A DNA stretch of 64,000 nt, taken from CAWECB01 sp963807465 (GTDB taxonomy: Bacteria > Patescibacteriota > Minisyncoccia > Minisyncoccales > Minisyncoccaceae). The translations under genes and the position numbers were made by a program. The notes beneath the pieces were generated by a model that saw only the letters and a list, made by a program, of their open reading frames with translations, had not been told where the DNA came from and ran no database searches. Of this stretch, positions 48,076-56,487 are shown in pieces. The stretch spans positions 62,001-126,000 of the forward strand of contig CAWECB010000003.1 of the NCBI GenBank assembly GCA_963807465.1, given 5' to 3'. Every line of letters starts with the position of its first letter. Position 1 is the first letter of the stretch.

Positions 48076-48329
48076 TCCTGTATTGTATTTTCTTTCTTTA
48101 ATAGTTCCTCTTTCTTCTTGGTTCCTCTATTATACCCTCCGATACTTCCGTCGGAAAGAATAACTCTATGGCAAGGAATAGAAGAATCGTAATTCTTGTT
48201 CAAAATATTCCCAACCGCCCTAAAAGCTTTGGGACTTCCCGCTTTTTCCGCAACTTCGGAATAAGTCATCGTCTTCCCTTTGGGAATCTTTTTAACAACA
48301 TCCTTTACTTTTTCTTTAAAAGTTTTCAT
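48057..48329 (-). CDS. Alkylated-DNA-protein alkyltransferase-like protein (MGMT domain)
   Basis: 90 residues, only the DNA-binding alkyltransferase domain. KDVVKKIPKGKTMTYSEVAEKAGSP is the HTH entry and NILNKNYDSSIPCHRVI carries the PCHRV active-site Cys, so it is not an inactive ATL with Trp in place of Cys. It lacks the N-terminal RNase H-like domain of Ogt, as in many minimal genomes. The C-terminus (ENTIQETIIHY) may be altered by a frame shift. Confidence 0.87.
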   Translation of the reverse strand: MKTFKEKVKDVVKKIPKGKTMTYSEVAEKAGSPKAFRAVGNILNKNYDSSIPCHRVILSDGSIGGYNRGTKKKEELLKKENTIQETIIHY

Positions 48330-48348
48330 GCCACACCATGAGTAGGAA

Positions 48349-49914
48349 CTACATCTCTTCGGGAGCCGAAACCCCCATCAGATCCAATGTATTCTTTAAA
48401 GCTATCTTCGTAGCATAAACCAGACCGAGCCTCGCTTCTTTCAATTCCGGATCATCAACTAAGACATGACATTCGTTGTAAAACTGGTGGAAGGAGGTGG
48501 CTAGGTCTATTGCATACTGCGGAACCCTCTGGGTTTCGTAATCTTTGGCCGTATCTTCGACTATCTCCGGCAATTTCAATATCTGCTTCATGAGTTCAAT
48601 CTCCTTCTCGTATTCAAGCTTTCCCGTGTTTTTTATCTTCTCAACTTTCGAAACTCCTGCATTCCTTAGAATACTCATTATCCTCGCATGGGCGTACTGG
48701 ATATAAAAGACAGGGTTCTTTTCCGACTGCTCTTTGGCAAGGTTCATATCGAAGTTAAGATGAGTATTGGCCGATTTCATAAGGAAGAAGAAGCGGATAA
48801 CATCGGGAGCCAGTTCATCCAAGAGGTCATCCATCAATACGACCGTTCCCATCCTTTTCGACATCTTCACCGGCTTGCCGTCTTTCATCACGGTGACGAA
48901 TTGGAGCAAAACGACATCGAGTTTGTCTTTGTGTCCCAAGGCGTCCACTCCAGCCTTGAGCCCGGCAACATCTCCAAAGTGATCAGCACCCCAGACATTT
49001 ATGGCCTTATCGAAATTCTGCTTCTCGAACTTGTTCCTGTGGTAAGCAATATCTCCGGCAAGATAAGTCTTGGTCCCGTCTGATTTCACGAGCACCCTGT
49101 CCCTCTTGTCTCCGAACATAGTCGCTTTGAACCACAAAGCTCCTTCGGATTCATAGGTGAATCCTTTTTTCTTCAAGAATTCGATTGTTCTATCAACCGC
49201 GCCAGAATCATACAGAAAAGTTTCCGAAAACCATTCGTCGAACCTGATATTCAATCTTCCGACAGTTTTCTTGATCATTTCTTCTAAGACGATCTTCGAG
49301 GCCTCTTTCCCGACAAGATAAGGATCCTTCTCTTTTATACGCAAGGCTAATTCATTAATGTATTCTCCCGAATACTTGGCTTCGGCATCCTTTAAGACCG
49401 AATGGCCCAAAGAAAGTATCTGGTTCCCGTAATCATTGACGTAATATGCTTTCTCAACCTTGAATCCTGCTCGACTCAAAATATTGGCGAGAACGTCCCC
49501 GTAAGGACCTCCTCTCCCGTTCCCCACGGTCAAGGGGCCGGTGGGATTGGCGGAAATAAATTCAACCTGGACTTTCTGCTTCTTAGCAGGCAGACTCCCG
49601 AATTTTTCCTTTTCTTTCAAGACCTTATTGATTTCTTTTAAAAGGATATCCTTTGAAACGAAAAAGTTAATGAATCCCGGCTTAACCGCTTCTATCTTGG
49701 AGAAATATGTACTTTTTACAGAATCCCTTATTTTCTCCGCTATTTCCATGGGATTCCCACCATTCTTCTTCCCTAATTCCATGGCAACGGATATCGAATA
49801 GTCGCCGAAGGATGATTCCTTGGGCCTTAAGACCTTAATCGGAAAATCGCCTTCCGTCTTAAGACTTTTTAATGCTTTGGCTGTTTCTTTTATTATCTCT
49901 TCCCTGATATCCAT
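48349..49914 (-). CDS. argS: Arginyl-tRNA synthetase
   Basis: 521 residues, intact class I synthetase. N-terminal Add1 domain (KVLRPKESSFGDYSISVAMELGKK); VEFISANPTGPLTVGNGRGG has the HIGH-like site as VGNG; KMSKRMGTVVLMDDLLDEL holds the KMSKS-like loop; the C-terminal DALR anticodon domain includes YIQYAHARIMSILR and ends near LDLMGVSAPEEM. Start 40 bp from the transporter-kinase ORF. Confidence 0.95.
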   Translation of the reverse strand: MDIREEIIKETAKALKSLKTEGDFPIKVLRPKESSFGDYSISVAMELGKKNGGNPMEIAEKIRDSVKSTYFSKIEAVKPGFINFFVSKDILLKEINKVLKEKEKFGSLPAKKQKVQVEFISANPTGPLTVGNGRGGPYGDVLANILSRAGFKVEKAYYVNDYGNQILSLGHSVLKDAEAKYSGEYINELALRIKEKDPYLVGKEASKIVLEEMIKKTVGRLNIRFDEWFSETFLYDSGAVDRTIEFLKKKGFTYESEGALWFKATMFGDKRDRVLVKSDGTKTYLAGDIAYHRNKFEKQNFDKAINVWGADHFGDVAGLKAGVDALGHKDKLDVVLLQFVTVMKDGKPVKMSKRMGTVVLMDDLLDELAPDVIRFFFLMKSANTHLNFDMNLAKEQSEKNPVFYIQYAHARIMSILRNAGVSKVEKIKNTGKLEYEKEIELMKQILKLPEIVEDTAKDYETQRVPQYAIDLATSFHQFYNECHVLVDDPELKEARLGLVYATKIALKNTLDLMGVSAPEEM

Positions 49915-49954
49915 GTCTTCATATTAGCAAAAAATGGGAGAAATATGAAATTCA

Positions 49955-51241
49955 TCATTCGGAAAGGCTTTCTCTGACGTCCGCCTCGATCTGCTTCTGC
50001 AACTCTTCGGGATTGTCGAACTTCTTGACCTCGCGTATCTTCCTAAGAACTCGGATCCTCACTTCATCGCCGTAAATATCGGCCGACAAGCCCTTGATGA
50101 AAATTTCCAGGGATGGATCTTCCTCAAACGTTTCCTTGAATCCGAAGTGCAACAGCCCTTTGTATAATTTCTCCTTGACCTCGACTTCGGCTAAGTAAAC
50201 TCCGTGGCTCAGATCTATTCCGGTTGCATCAAGGTTGGCGGTCGGGAACCCGAGTCCCTTTCCTCGCCCCTTACCAGATATGACCCTAGCCTTAAAAGTG
50301 AATTCCCTGGCATTTCCCTCGTTAACCACGCCGTAAAAACAAACCAATAAGACGATTGCTGCAATGATCTGAATGGTGTTCAAGGTATTGCCGTTCAAAA
50401 TATAATCAAGAAAAACGGCCGACAAAGGCCAAGCCAGTTCACAGATTGAAGACACTGAGGCGGTGACTCTCTTCAGGCCGAAGTAATAGATATACATAGC
50501 CGCCGCCCCACTAGTAAAGACGATTATCAAAAATAGTACCCACTGGAAGGTGGTTATCTGGGCCAAGGGCAGTCCGTGCAAAGTAAACAAGACGAAGATA
50601 AGCATAAGGATCGATGTTATGCCGAAGCGCAAGGCTGTCGTCGACTGGAAGTTTAAATGATTAACGACTCGCTTGCCGAAAACCGTGGAAGATCCAAATG
50701 CAAAGGCGGCGACAAAAGCAAGCCAGGCGGCGCTATGAAACAGGTTAACTCCGTGCAGATCAAGGCCACTCTTGCCGAACGCCAGAAAGTAGGCCGCAAC
50801 AACGGCTACGACTGCCCAGTAATAGAAACGCTTACTCAGCTTTTCTCCCAAGATCAGTCTGGCCAATAGAAGCGCAAATACCGGCTGGAGCTTCTGCAAC
50901 AAAACCACCGTAGCAAAAGTCACCTGGCCGTCGACAGCGGCAAAAAAGGCCTTGGTAATCATTACTGTTCCCAATGCCCCGCCAAAGAAGCAAACCCACA
51001 GCATCGCCGACCAGTCTTTTAGTTGCAGAGCCCTAATTTTTTTCCAATTGAAAAAGACGAACGGGCTTAATACTATAAATCCCAGAAAGTGCTCGAGGAA
51101 GACGACTAGGCCCGCATCAAGCGCATATAATTTCGGCCTGATAAAAACTCCGTCCAGGCTCCATAATAAAGCGGCAATGATGATTGCTGCCGCCCCTATT
51201 ATCGCATTCTTACTCAAAGTATTTGTTTTGTTGATGTCCAT
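49955..51241 (-). CDS. EamA/DMT transporter joined to riboflavin kinase domain
   Basis: 428 residues in one frame. Residues 1-310 form about ten membrane helices of an EamA/DMT permease (ALLWSLDGVFIRPKLY, LLQKLQPVFALLLARLILGEK). Residues 312-428 form a riboflavin kinase domain: FTFKARVISGKGRGKGLGFPTANLD is the ATP/flavin loop, HGVYLAEVEV and LHFGFKETFEEDPSLEIFI follow, and the C-terminal helix ends the protein. Known DMT riboflavin importers (RibN, ImpX) make uptake plus phosphorylation to FMN an attractive reading. Caution: at 50305-50325 an added C in a CC run would end the transporter at TAA and start an ATGCCC kinase ORF, so the join may be an indel artefact. Confidence 0.8.
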   Translation of the reverse strand: MDINKTNTLSKNAIIGAAAIIIAALLWSLDGVFIRPKLYALDAGLVVFLEHFLGFIVLSPFVFFNWKKIRALQLKDWSAMLWVCFFGGALGTVMITKAFFAAVDGQVTFATVVLLQKLQPVFALLLARLILGEKLSKRFYYWAVVAVVAAYFLAFGKSGLDLHGVNLFHSAAWLAFVAAFAFGSSTVFGKRVVNHLNFQSTTALRFGITSILMLIFVLFTLHGLPLAQITTFQWVLFLIIVFTSGAAAMYIYYFGLKRVTASVSSICELAWPLSAVFLDYILNGNTLNTIQIIAAIVLLVCFYGVVNEGNAREFTFKARVISGKGRGKGLGFPTANLDATGIDLSHGVYLAEVEVKEKLYKGLLHFGFKETFEEDPSLEIFIKGLSADIYGDEVRIRVLRKIREVKKFDNPEELQKQIEADVRESLSE

Positions 51242-51321
51242 GATAAGCTAAGCTTAAATTATGTAATGCTATAAGTCAAGAATGGAAAAACACCCACATT
51301 CTTTCATTTTTAGGGAAAATC

Positions 51322-51330
51322 ATATAATAT
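51322..51330 (+). promoter_or_regulatory. Predicted -10 box of smpB
   Basis: TATAAT followed by 8 nt and the smpB ATG. The -35 region is weak. A leaderless transcript is implied. Confidence 0.5.
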
Positions 51331-51336
51331 ACGCTT

Positions 51337-51798
51337 ATGAACATTGCCGACAATAAAAAAGCATATTTCGACTACGAAATACTCGAAAAGTTCGAGGCCG
51401 GTTTGGCGTTGAATGGCCAGGAAGTCAAATCCCTAAGGACGAGAAGTACTTCTCTATCCGGAACCTATATACTTATAAAACAAAATAAGGGAGGAGCCAT
51501 AGAGGCCTTCTGGATCGGGGGCAATATCCCCCCTTACCAGCCCTACAATGCCCCCAAAAGCTACGACCCGAGACGGGACAGGAAGCTATTGCTGAACAAG
51601 GAAGAACTCAATTATCTCTTGGGTAAAACCAATGAAAAAGGCTTGACTTTAGTGCCACTTTCGGTTTATACTAAGAAACACAAAATCAAGCTTGGATTCG
51701 GCCTAGCCAAAGGAAAGAAGAAGTTTGACAAGAGAGAGTCTTTGAAGAAAAAAGACATAGAAAGGAAAATAAGGGAAGAAATGAAAACCAGGGGGTGA
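51337..51798 (+). CDS. smpB: tmRNA-binding protein SmpB
   Basis: 153 residues, needed for trans-translation with the adjacent tmRNA. ADNKKAYFDYEILEKFEAGLALNGQEVKSLR is the family start; GGNIPPYQPYNAPKSYDPRRDRKLLLNKEEL and VPLSVYTKKHKIKLGFGLAKGKKKFDKR follow. The basic C-terminal tail (KKDIERKIREEMKTRG) enters the mRNA channel in known SmpBs. The stop codon lies inside the first bases of the tmRNA gene. Confidence 0.95.
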   Translation: MNIADNKKAYFDYEILEKFEAGLALNGQEVKSLRTRSTSLSGTYILIKQNKGGAIEAFWIGGNIPPYQPYNAPKSYDPRRDRKLLLNKEELNYLLGKTNEKGLTLVPLSVYTKKHKIKLGFGLAKGKKKFDKRESLKKKDIERKIREEMKTRG

Positions 51799-52138
51799 AT
51801 TCGCTTCGACAAATGTTTGAAGTTAATATGCAAGCCGAGTATTCTCTAATCTCGTAAAACTTGGAGAAATCAAATCAAGTGCCAACTTATTTGAACAACC
51901 CGCATTAGCTTACGCTTAATGCCGTCCTCCTTGAGGATTCTCGCTAATCAAGGCAGGGCGTAAAAACAGCGAGAAAAGGCACTGCTCAAATGATCCGGAG
52001 AGCCTTGCCAATTTACGGATCCGAGTTTAAAGCATTCTTTCCGGCCTTGAGCTTTATACTTGTAAACCAGACCGGAATAAGCTTGTAGAATTATTAAGGG
52101 ATAACGTTTGGACGCGAGCTCATTACTCGCCACCTCCA
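51791..52138 (+). ncRNA. ssrA: tmRNA (transfer-messenger RNA)
   Basis: 5' GGGGGTG pairs with 3' CACCTCC (52131-52137), closing the tRNA-like acceptor. The start GGGGGTGAATTCGCTTCGAC is typical. The tag reading frame is 51881-51919: ANLFEQPALAYA then TAA. Hairpins and pseudoknot-like pairings fill 51920-52080. The T arm GCGAG-CTCATTA-CTCGC is unusual in lacking the TTC start of the loop. The gene overlaps the smpB stop by 8 bp, and the infC start follows 12 nt after its end. Confidence 0.9.
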
Positions 52139-52150
52139 CATTTAAGCAAA

Positions 52151-52660
52151 TTGAATAAACCATTAATAAACAACCAAATAAGGGCGGAAGAAGTCAGATT
52201 GGTCGGAGAAGACGGCCAGCAGATGGGCGTTTTTCCATTGTCGACCGCATTGACAATGGCAAGGGAAAGGAATCTTGACCTCATAATGGTCACGGAAAAG
52301 GTGACGCCTCCAATATGCAAGCTCGGCGAATACGGCAAATACCTCTACGCCTTAAAGAAGAAGGAAAGGAAGAACATCGCCGGAAGCAAGCATTCGGAAA
52401 CGAAAAACATAAGGCTGACCTTCAATATTTCCGACAACGACATCAATACGAGAGCCATGGCCGCGGAAAAGTTCCTGAACAAGGGCGACAAGGTAAACGT
52501 CGACCTGAGGCTAAGGGGAAGGGAAAAACAATTGTCCGACGTGGGAATCCAGAAAGTAAACAAATTCATGGAAACGCTAAAGGCTAAAATGGAAGTAAAA
52601 ATAGACAGGGAGCTGAAAAAAGAACCCAGAGGATTATCAATGATTATTTCAAAAAAGTAA
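52151..52660 (+). CDS. infC: Translation initiation factor IF-3
   Basis: 169 residues. Starts TTG; MNKPLINNQIRAEEVRLVGEDGQQMGVFPLSTAL is the N-domain; TPPICKLGEYGKYLYALKKKERK the linker helix; DNDINTRAMAAEKFLNKGDKVNVDLRLRGRE the C-domain. Unusual starts are common for infC because IF-3 selects against them (autoregulation); here TTG is used. The message must be cut from tmRNA or have its own start; I see no clear -10 box in the 12-nt gap. Confidence 0.95.
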   Translation: MNKPLINNQIRAEEVRLVGEDGQQMGVFPLSTALTMARERNLDLIMVTEKVTPPICKLGEYGKYLYALKKKERKNIAGSKHSETKNIRLTFNISDNDINTRAMAAEKFLNKGDKVNVDLRLRGREKQLSDVGIQKVNKFMETLKAKMEVKIDRELKKEPRGLSMIISKK

Positions 52661-52661
52661 C

Positions 52662-52853
52662 ATGAAAGCAAAAACAAGAAAATCTCTAGTAAAGAGATTC
52701 AAAATAACGAAGTCGGGAAAGGTGATGAGGAGAGCAGTAGGTCAGGACCATCTTTTAAGCAAGAAGTCTAGTAAGAAGAAAAGGGGCCTAAAGAAGCTCG
52801 TCGAAATGTCCCCGTCCGAAGCGAAGAAGATCAAGAAATTATTAGGAAAATAA
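52662..52853 (+). CDS. rpmI: 50S ribosomal protein bL35
   Basis: 63 residues. MKAKTRKSLVKRFKITKSGKVMRRAVGQDHLL is the family N-terminus and SSKKKRGLKKL the middle. It starts 1 nt after infC, in the canonical infC-rpmI-rplT order. Confidence 0.95.
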   Translation: MKAKTRKSLVKRFKITKSGKVMRRAVGQDHLLSKKSSKKKRGLKKLVEMSPSEAKKIKKLLGK

Positions 52854-52857
52854 ACAT

Positions 52858-53205
52858 ATGGTAAGAGTAAAAAGGGGCGTAGCCGCCCACAAAAGGAGGA
52901 AGAATATAATCTCGCAGGCGAAAGGATTCAAGTTCCACAGGAATTCCAAGTTCACCTTGGCCAAGCAGGCTTTGATGAAAGCTTGGTCATACGCAACAAG
53001 GGACAGGAAAGTGAAAAAGCGTGAGAAGAGGCAGCTATGGCAGATCCAGATTAACGCCGTCTGCAGGGAGAACGGAACCACTTACAGCAAATTCATCGCC
53101 GCCCTAAAGAAGCACGGCATCGAATTAGACAGAAAAATCCTATCCGACTTGGCCAACAACAACCCCGAGATATTTATCAAGGTCTTGGAAACTGCAAAGG
53201 CCTAA
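52858..53205 (+). CDS. rplT: 50S ribosomal protein bL20
   Basis: 115 residues. VRVKRGVAAHKRRKNIISQAKGFKFHRNSKFTLAKQAL and YATRDRKVKKREKRQLWQIQINAVCRENGTTYSKF are the family signatures. In E. coli and Bacillus, L20 represses this operon by binding the leader. The 3' end overlaps the convergent PP-loop gene by 29 bp. Confidence 0.96.
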   Translation: MVRVKRGVAAHKRRKNIISQAKGFKFHRNSKFTLAKQALMKAWSYATRDRKVKKREKRQLWQIQINAVCRENGTTYSKFIAALKKHGIELDRKILSDLANNNPEIFIKVLETAKA

Positions 53206-54109
53206 CCACAAAATCTTCAGGAACGTTCTTGCTATATCTAACAAGAAAGTTCGTTCCCAAACGAATCATCCCTTTCCGGGATGATTTTTTGTATTTACGA
53301 ACCAGAACTGTTGGTCCGGCAAAATTGATGGGCTCCAACACCACATCGCCCTTCTTCTTTTTTTCAGTTAAGCTGTTCGACTCATTCTCGTTCCTTGCGA
53401 CAATCACAAGTAAATCTTTCTCCCAAAATATTCTTCCCATCCTTAACAATTGGCAATCTTCTCCAGAAGATTTGGAGTTCCTTTTGAACAATTCGACGAG
53501 ATTAAAAGAATAATTCTTGTCGGTTAAGATACATCCCCCGGCTGGGCTTGCATATTCTTTAATTCCAAATTTCTTCGTCAATTCAATCTGCTTGTTCCTT
53601 GATTTGCCTTTGATGGAATAAAAGTTATCTCTTTTAATCATTCCCTTCTTCTCGGGGATGGTTTCAATAAGAAGTCGAAGCGACAAGGGCCTAACTATCA
53701 CTCCTTTGAGCCCAGCTTTTCTTTCAATCAACTCTAAAGCTCCTTTGTTCTGGGAAAAAGGCCTTTGCCCCAGAACTTCTCCGGTGGCTATGAAATCGTA
53801 TCCCTCCTTCTTCATTATCTTCTTGGCGGTTTTTAACATAAGCAAATGGCAATCGATGCAGGGATTAATAGCGCTCCCTCGCCCGTACTTCGGGCTTTTT
53901 AACACTTTCAAATGTTCTTTAGAAAAATCCACTACCCTTAATTTTAATCCAATCTGTTTGGCCGATTTTTCCGCATTCTTGCATCCGAAAAAATAACTCT
54001 GAAAACAGACAGGGGTGACCTCTATCCCCTGTTCTTTTAGAATCTTCGCCGAAAGCATCGAATCCAATCCTCCAGAAAGAAGAACTAGGCATTTGTATTT
54101 TTTAGCCAT
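53177..54109 (-). CDS. PP-loop ATPase, tRNA-thiolation-like
   Basis: 310 residues. CLVLLSGGLDSMLSAKILKE is the PP-loop (SGGxDS). A CxxC in NPCIDCHLLMLKTAKK and CQ-rich site GEDCQLLRMGRIF fit a sulfur or metal role. A third block PAGGCILTDKNYS carries another Cys. It is of the kind annotated as a predicted subunit of tRNA 5-methylaminomethyl-2-thiouridylate methyltransferase in archaea and anaerobes, distinct from MnmA and ThiI. Convergent overlap with rplT; ATG overlaps the polX stop. With Elp3 and the Trm9-like gene in this window it could contribute to wobble uridine thiolation, but that is inference. Confidence 0.75.
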   Translation of the reverse strand: MAKKYKCLVLLSGGLDSMLSAKILKEQGIEVTPVCFQSYFFGCKNAEKSAKQIGLKLRVVDFSKEHLKVLKSPKYGRGSAINPCIDCHLLMLKTAKKIMKKEGYDFIATGEVLGQRPFSQNKGALELIERKAGLKGVIVRPLSLRLLIETIPEKKGMIKRDNFYSIKGKSRNKQIELTKKFGIKEYASPAGGCILTDKNYSFNLVELFKRNSKSSGEDCQLLRMGRIFWEKDLLVIVARNENESNSLTEKKKKGDVVLEPINFAGPTVLVRKYKKSSRKGMIRLGTNFLVRYSKNVPEDFVVRPLQFPRP

Positions 54110-55851
54110 TTCTTCTGAATTTTAATTTACTCAAAGTAAGGGCATTCAAAACGTCTCCCTTCTCCACCCAGCCCCTCCTCGCCTGCCAAATTCCAAACTT
54201 CATTCCCTGCATCTGATGCCTGGAATGGGAATCGGTGCAAATGACCAATTTTATGCCCATATCCCTCGCTTTCCTTGCGTTTATAGCGCTCAAATCTGCC
54301 CTCTCTGAGGCGTTTATCTCCAAGACTACATTGTACTTCAAAGCCTCCCTGAAGACCTTGTCCAGGTCGACATTAAAGCTTTCCCGCTTCTGAAGAATTT
54401 GGCCAGTCGGATGGTTCAAAATGTCCACATTCGGGTTGTTTATGGCCTTGATAATTCTATCCGTCATCTCCCTTTTCCCCATTTTCAAGCTCGAATGCAC
54501 CCCAGCGCAGACATAGTCAAGCTGAGACAAAACATCGTCTGAAATGTCCAATGATCCGTCGTTTAGGATGTTCGCTTCGCACCCTTGGAGTACCCTAAAC
54601 CTCTTTCCCTCTTTCTCAAATTGCTTATTAATTTTCTTTATGTGTTTCCTCTGCTCCAATAGCTTCTTCTCATCCAACCCGTTCTCTATCTTCAGGTATT
54701 TAGTATGGTCGGAAATTCCCAGATACTCATAGCCCAGCCTCATTGCTTCTTCCGCCATATCTTCAATTGAATCCTCTCCGCCGTTCCAATTGCTGTGACA
54801 GTGGAAATCTCCTTTGACGTTCTTCAGCTCTATTAAATCCGGAAGTTCGCCCTTTATTGCCGCTTCAATCTCTCCCTGGTCTTCCCTGATTTCCGGAGAC
54901 ATCCATTCCATCCCCAATTTCTCATAGATCTCTTCTTCCGTCTCTCCCTTTATCTTCCTCTCTCCCCGAAATAATCCGTACTCGTTCAATTTGTATCCCT
55001 TTTTAATAGCAATCTTTCTTAGGGCGATATTATGCTCCTTCGAGCCGGTGAAATACAGTAGAGCAGCGCCGTAAGAACTCTCTGGAACGAGGCGCAAATC
55101 CATATCCAACCCCTGTCTCGTCTTGACCGAAGATTTCGGTCTCTCCCTTGCCGACAATCTTAACGACATCATCCATGGTAACGAAGCTATTCATTATTTT
55201 CTCGACCAGATATTTGTACTTACTCGTTCCATTCCTTATGGTTACCAGGAAATCCACGTCTCCGACCGTTTCTTTCCTCCTTCTGGTCGAACCGGCCACC
55301 GACATCTGAGCGACACCTTCTATCTTCTTGAATCTTTCCTCTATCTTTTCGACCTGCGGAATGACATCCCTTAACAAAAATCTCCCTTTGCTCTGCTTCA
55401 AGAATTGTATGGCGTCCAAGATATTCTTCTCCGTCTTTTCTCCGAACCTAAATAAAGGAGCTATCTTGTGGTCGTTCGCCGCTTTCTCAAGGTCTTTTAG
55501 GTTTCTAACTTCCAATTCCTTGTACAGTTTCTTGATCCTCTTCCCTCCCAATCCTTCGACTTTGAGTAATTCTTCCAGATCGACCGGAGTGGACTTCTTC
55601 AATTCCTTAAAGTATTTTATCTTCCCTGTCTTCAGATATTCCTCGATCTTTTCGGCGATGGATGTCCCTATCCCCGGAATCTTTTCCAATCCTTTTATCC
55701 CGTCCTTTTTGTAAACATCCGAAATCTCCTCTTCGAGGTTGTCTATCGTTATGGCCGCCTTCTGGTATGCCTGGGGCTTAAAAGGAACCTCCCCGAGCTC
55801 GAGGTAGTCCCCAATTTCAAACAATATTTGCGCTATTTCCCGATTCTTCAT
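54102..55851 (-). CDS. polX: DNA polymerase X with PHP domain (one frameshift)
   Basis: Bacterial PolX, DNA repair polymerase plus PHP exonuclease, about 575 residues after repair. N-terminal 8-kDa/HhH region (EKIPGIGTSIAEKIEEYLKTG; LLKVEGLGGKRIKKLYKEL); palm AGSTRRRKETVGDVDFLVTI with the metal Asp pair; frame break near 55100; then LDMDLRLVPESSYGAALLYFTGSKEHN and the PHP domain: KGDFHCHSNWNGGEDS, GISDHTKYL, GCEANIL, VCTDSHSRHQM-like. The stop overlaps the PP-loop gene start by 8 bp. Confidence 0.93.
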
Positions 55852-56487
55852 CTTTTTTCTTTGTTAGATATATCGAATATTTCTCTCACATTGCGGTGGA
55901 ACCTGCGGTTGAAAACTCCCTCGATATCTTTTCTTAAGGACAAGAGAAATATAACCGATAGAAGCCCGAGGCAACCGGCAATCATGAAAGAAAAGTTGAA
56001 TCCAAGTCTGGTTACCAAAATTCCACTCACCAGCCCAGCTATTCCAGTTCCGAAACTTAAAGAAGCGTCGTCCAAAGACCACTCGGCGCGCCCTGGTCGT
56101 ATCGATGTTCCTCGTAAATATGGATCTCCAGCCAGCCAAGGACATGGCAAGGCCCAGAGCATAGAAAAACTGGAGAACATATATGTGCCAGGGGTAAGAA
56201 GCGAACAGGTATCCGAAAGGAATCAAGGAAGCGATGAAGCTTCCGGAAACCATGAAAAGATAATCATCTCTTTCTCCCTTATAATCGTCCAAAAGCCTCC
56301 CTATGGGGAAAATGAGGCAAGAGCGGATGCTCCAGTATATGGCCGTAGCTATCCCGACGACGAGAGCGCTCCCCCCGACTATCTTATCGACGATGAAAAT
56401 AGCAAAGACCGGGGTGACAAGGCCCCATCCGGTCCAGAAAGCTATGTCCGCAAGAATAAGATATTTAACTATTCTGTTTGTCCTCAT
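55848..56487 (-). CDS. Six-helix MFS-like transporter (frameshift)
   Basis: About 215 residues after joining two frames near 56090, half the length of a usual 12-helix MFS protein. RIVKYLILADIAFWTGWGLVTPVFAIFIVDKIVGGSALVVG is the TM1-2 pattern and the loop between TM2 and TM3 reads PIGRLLDDYKGERDDY, close to the MFS motif A. The next helices end with SLRKDIEGVFNRRFHRN. Thus only the N-terminal domain is present. It might dimerise or be a relic. Overlaps polX by 4 bp and the flippase-like gene by 23 bp. Confidence 0.65.
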
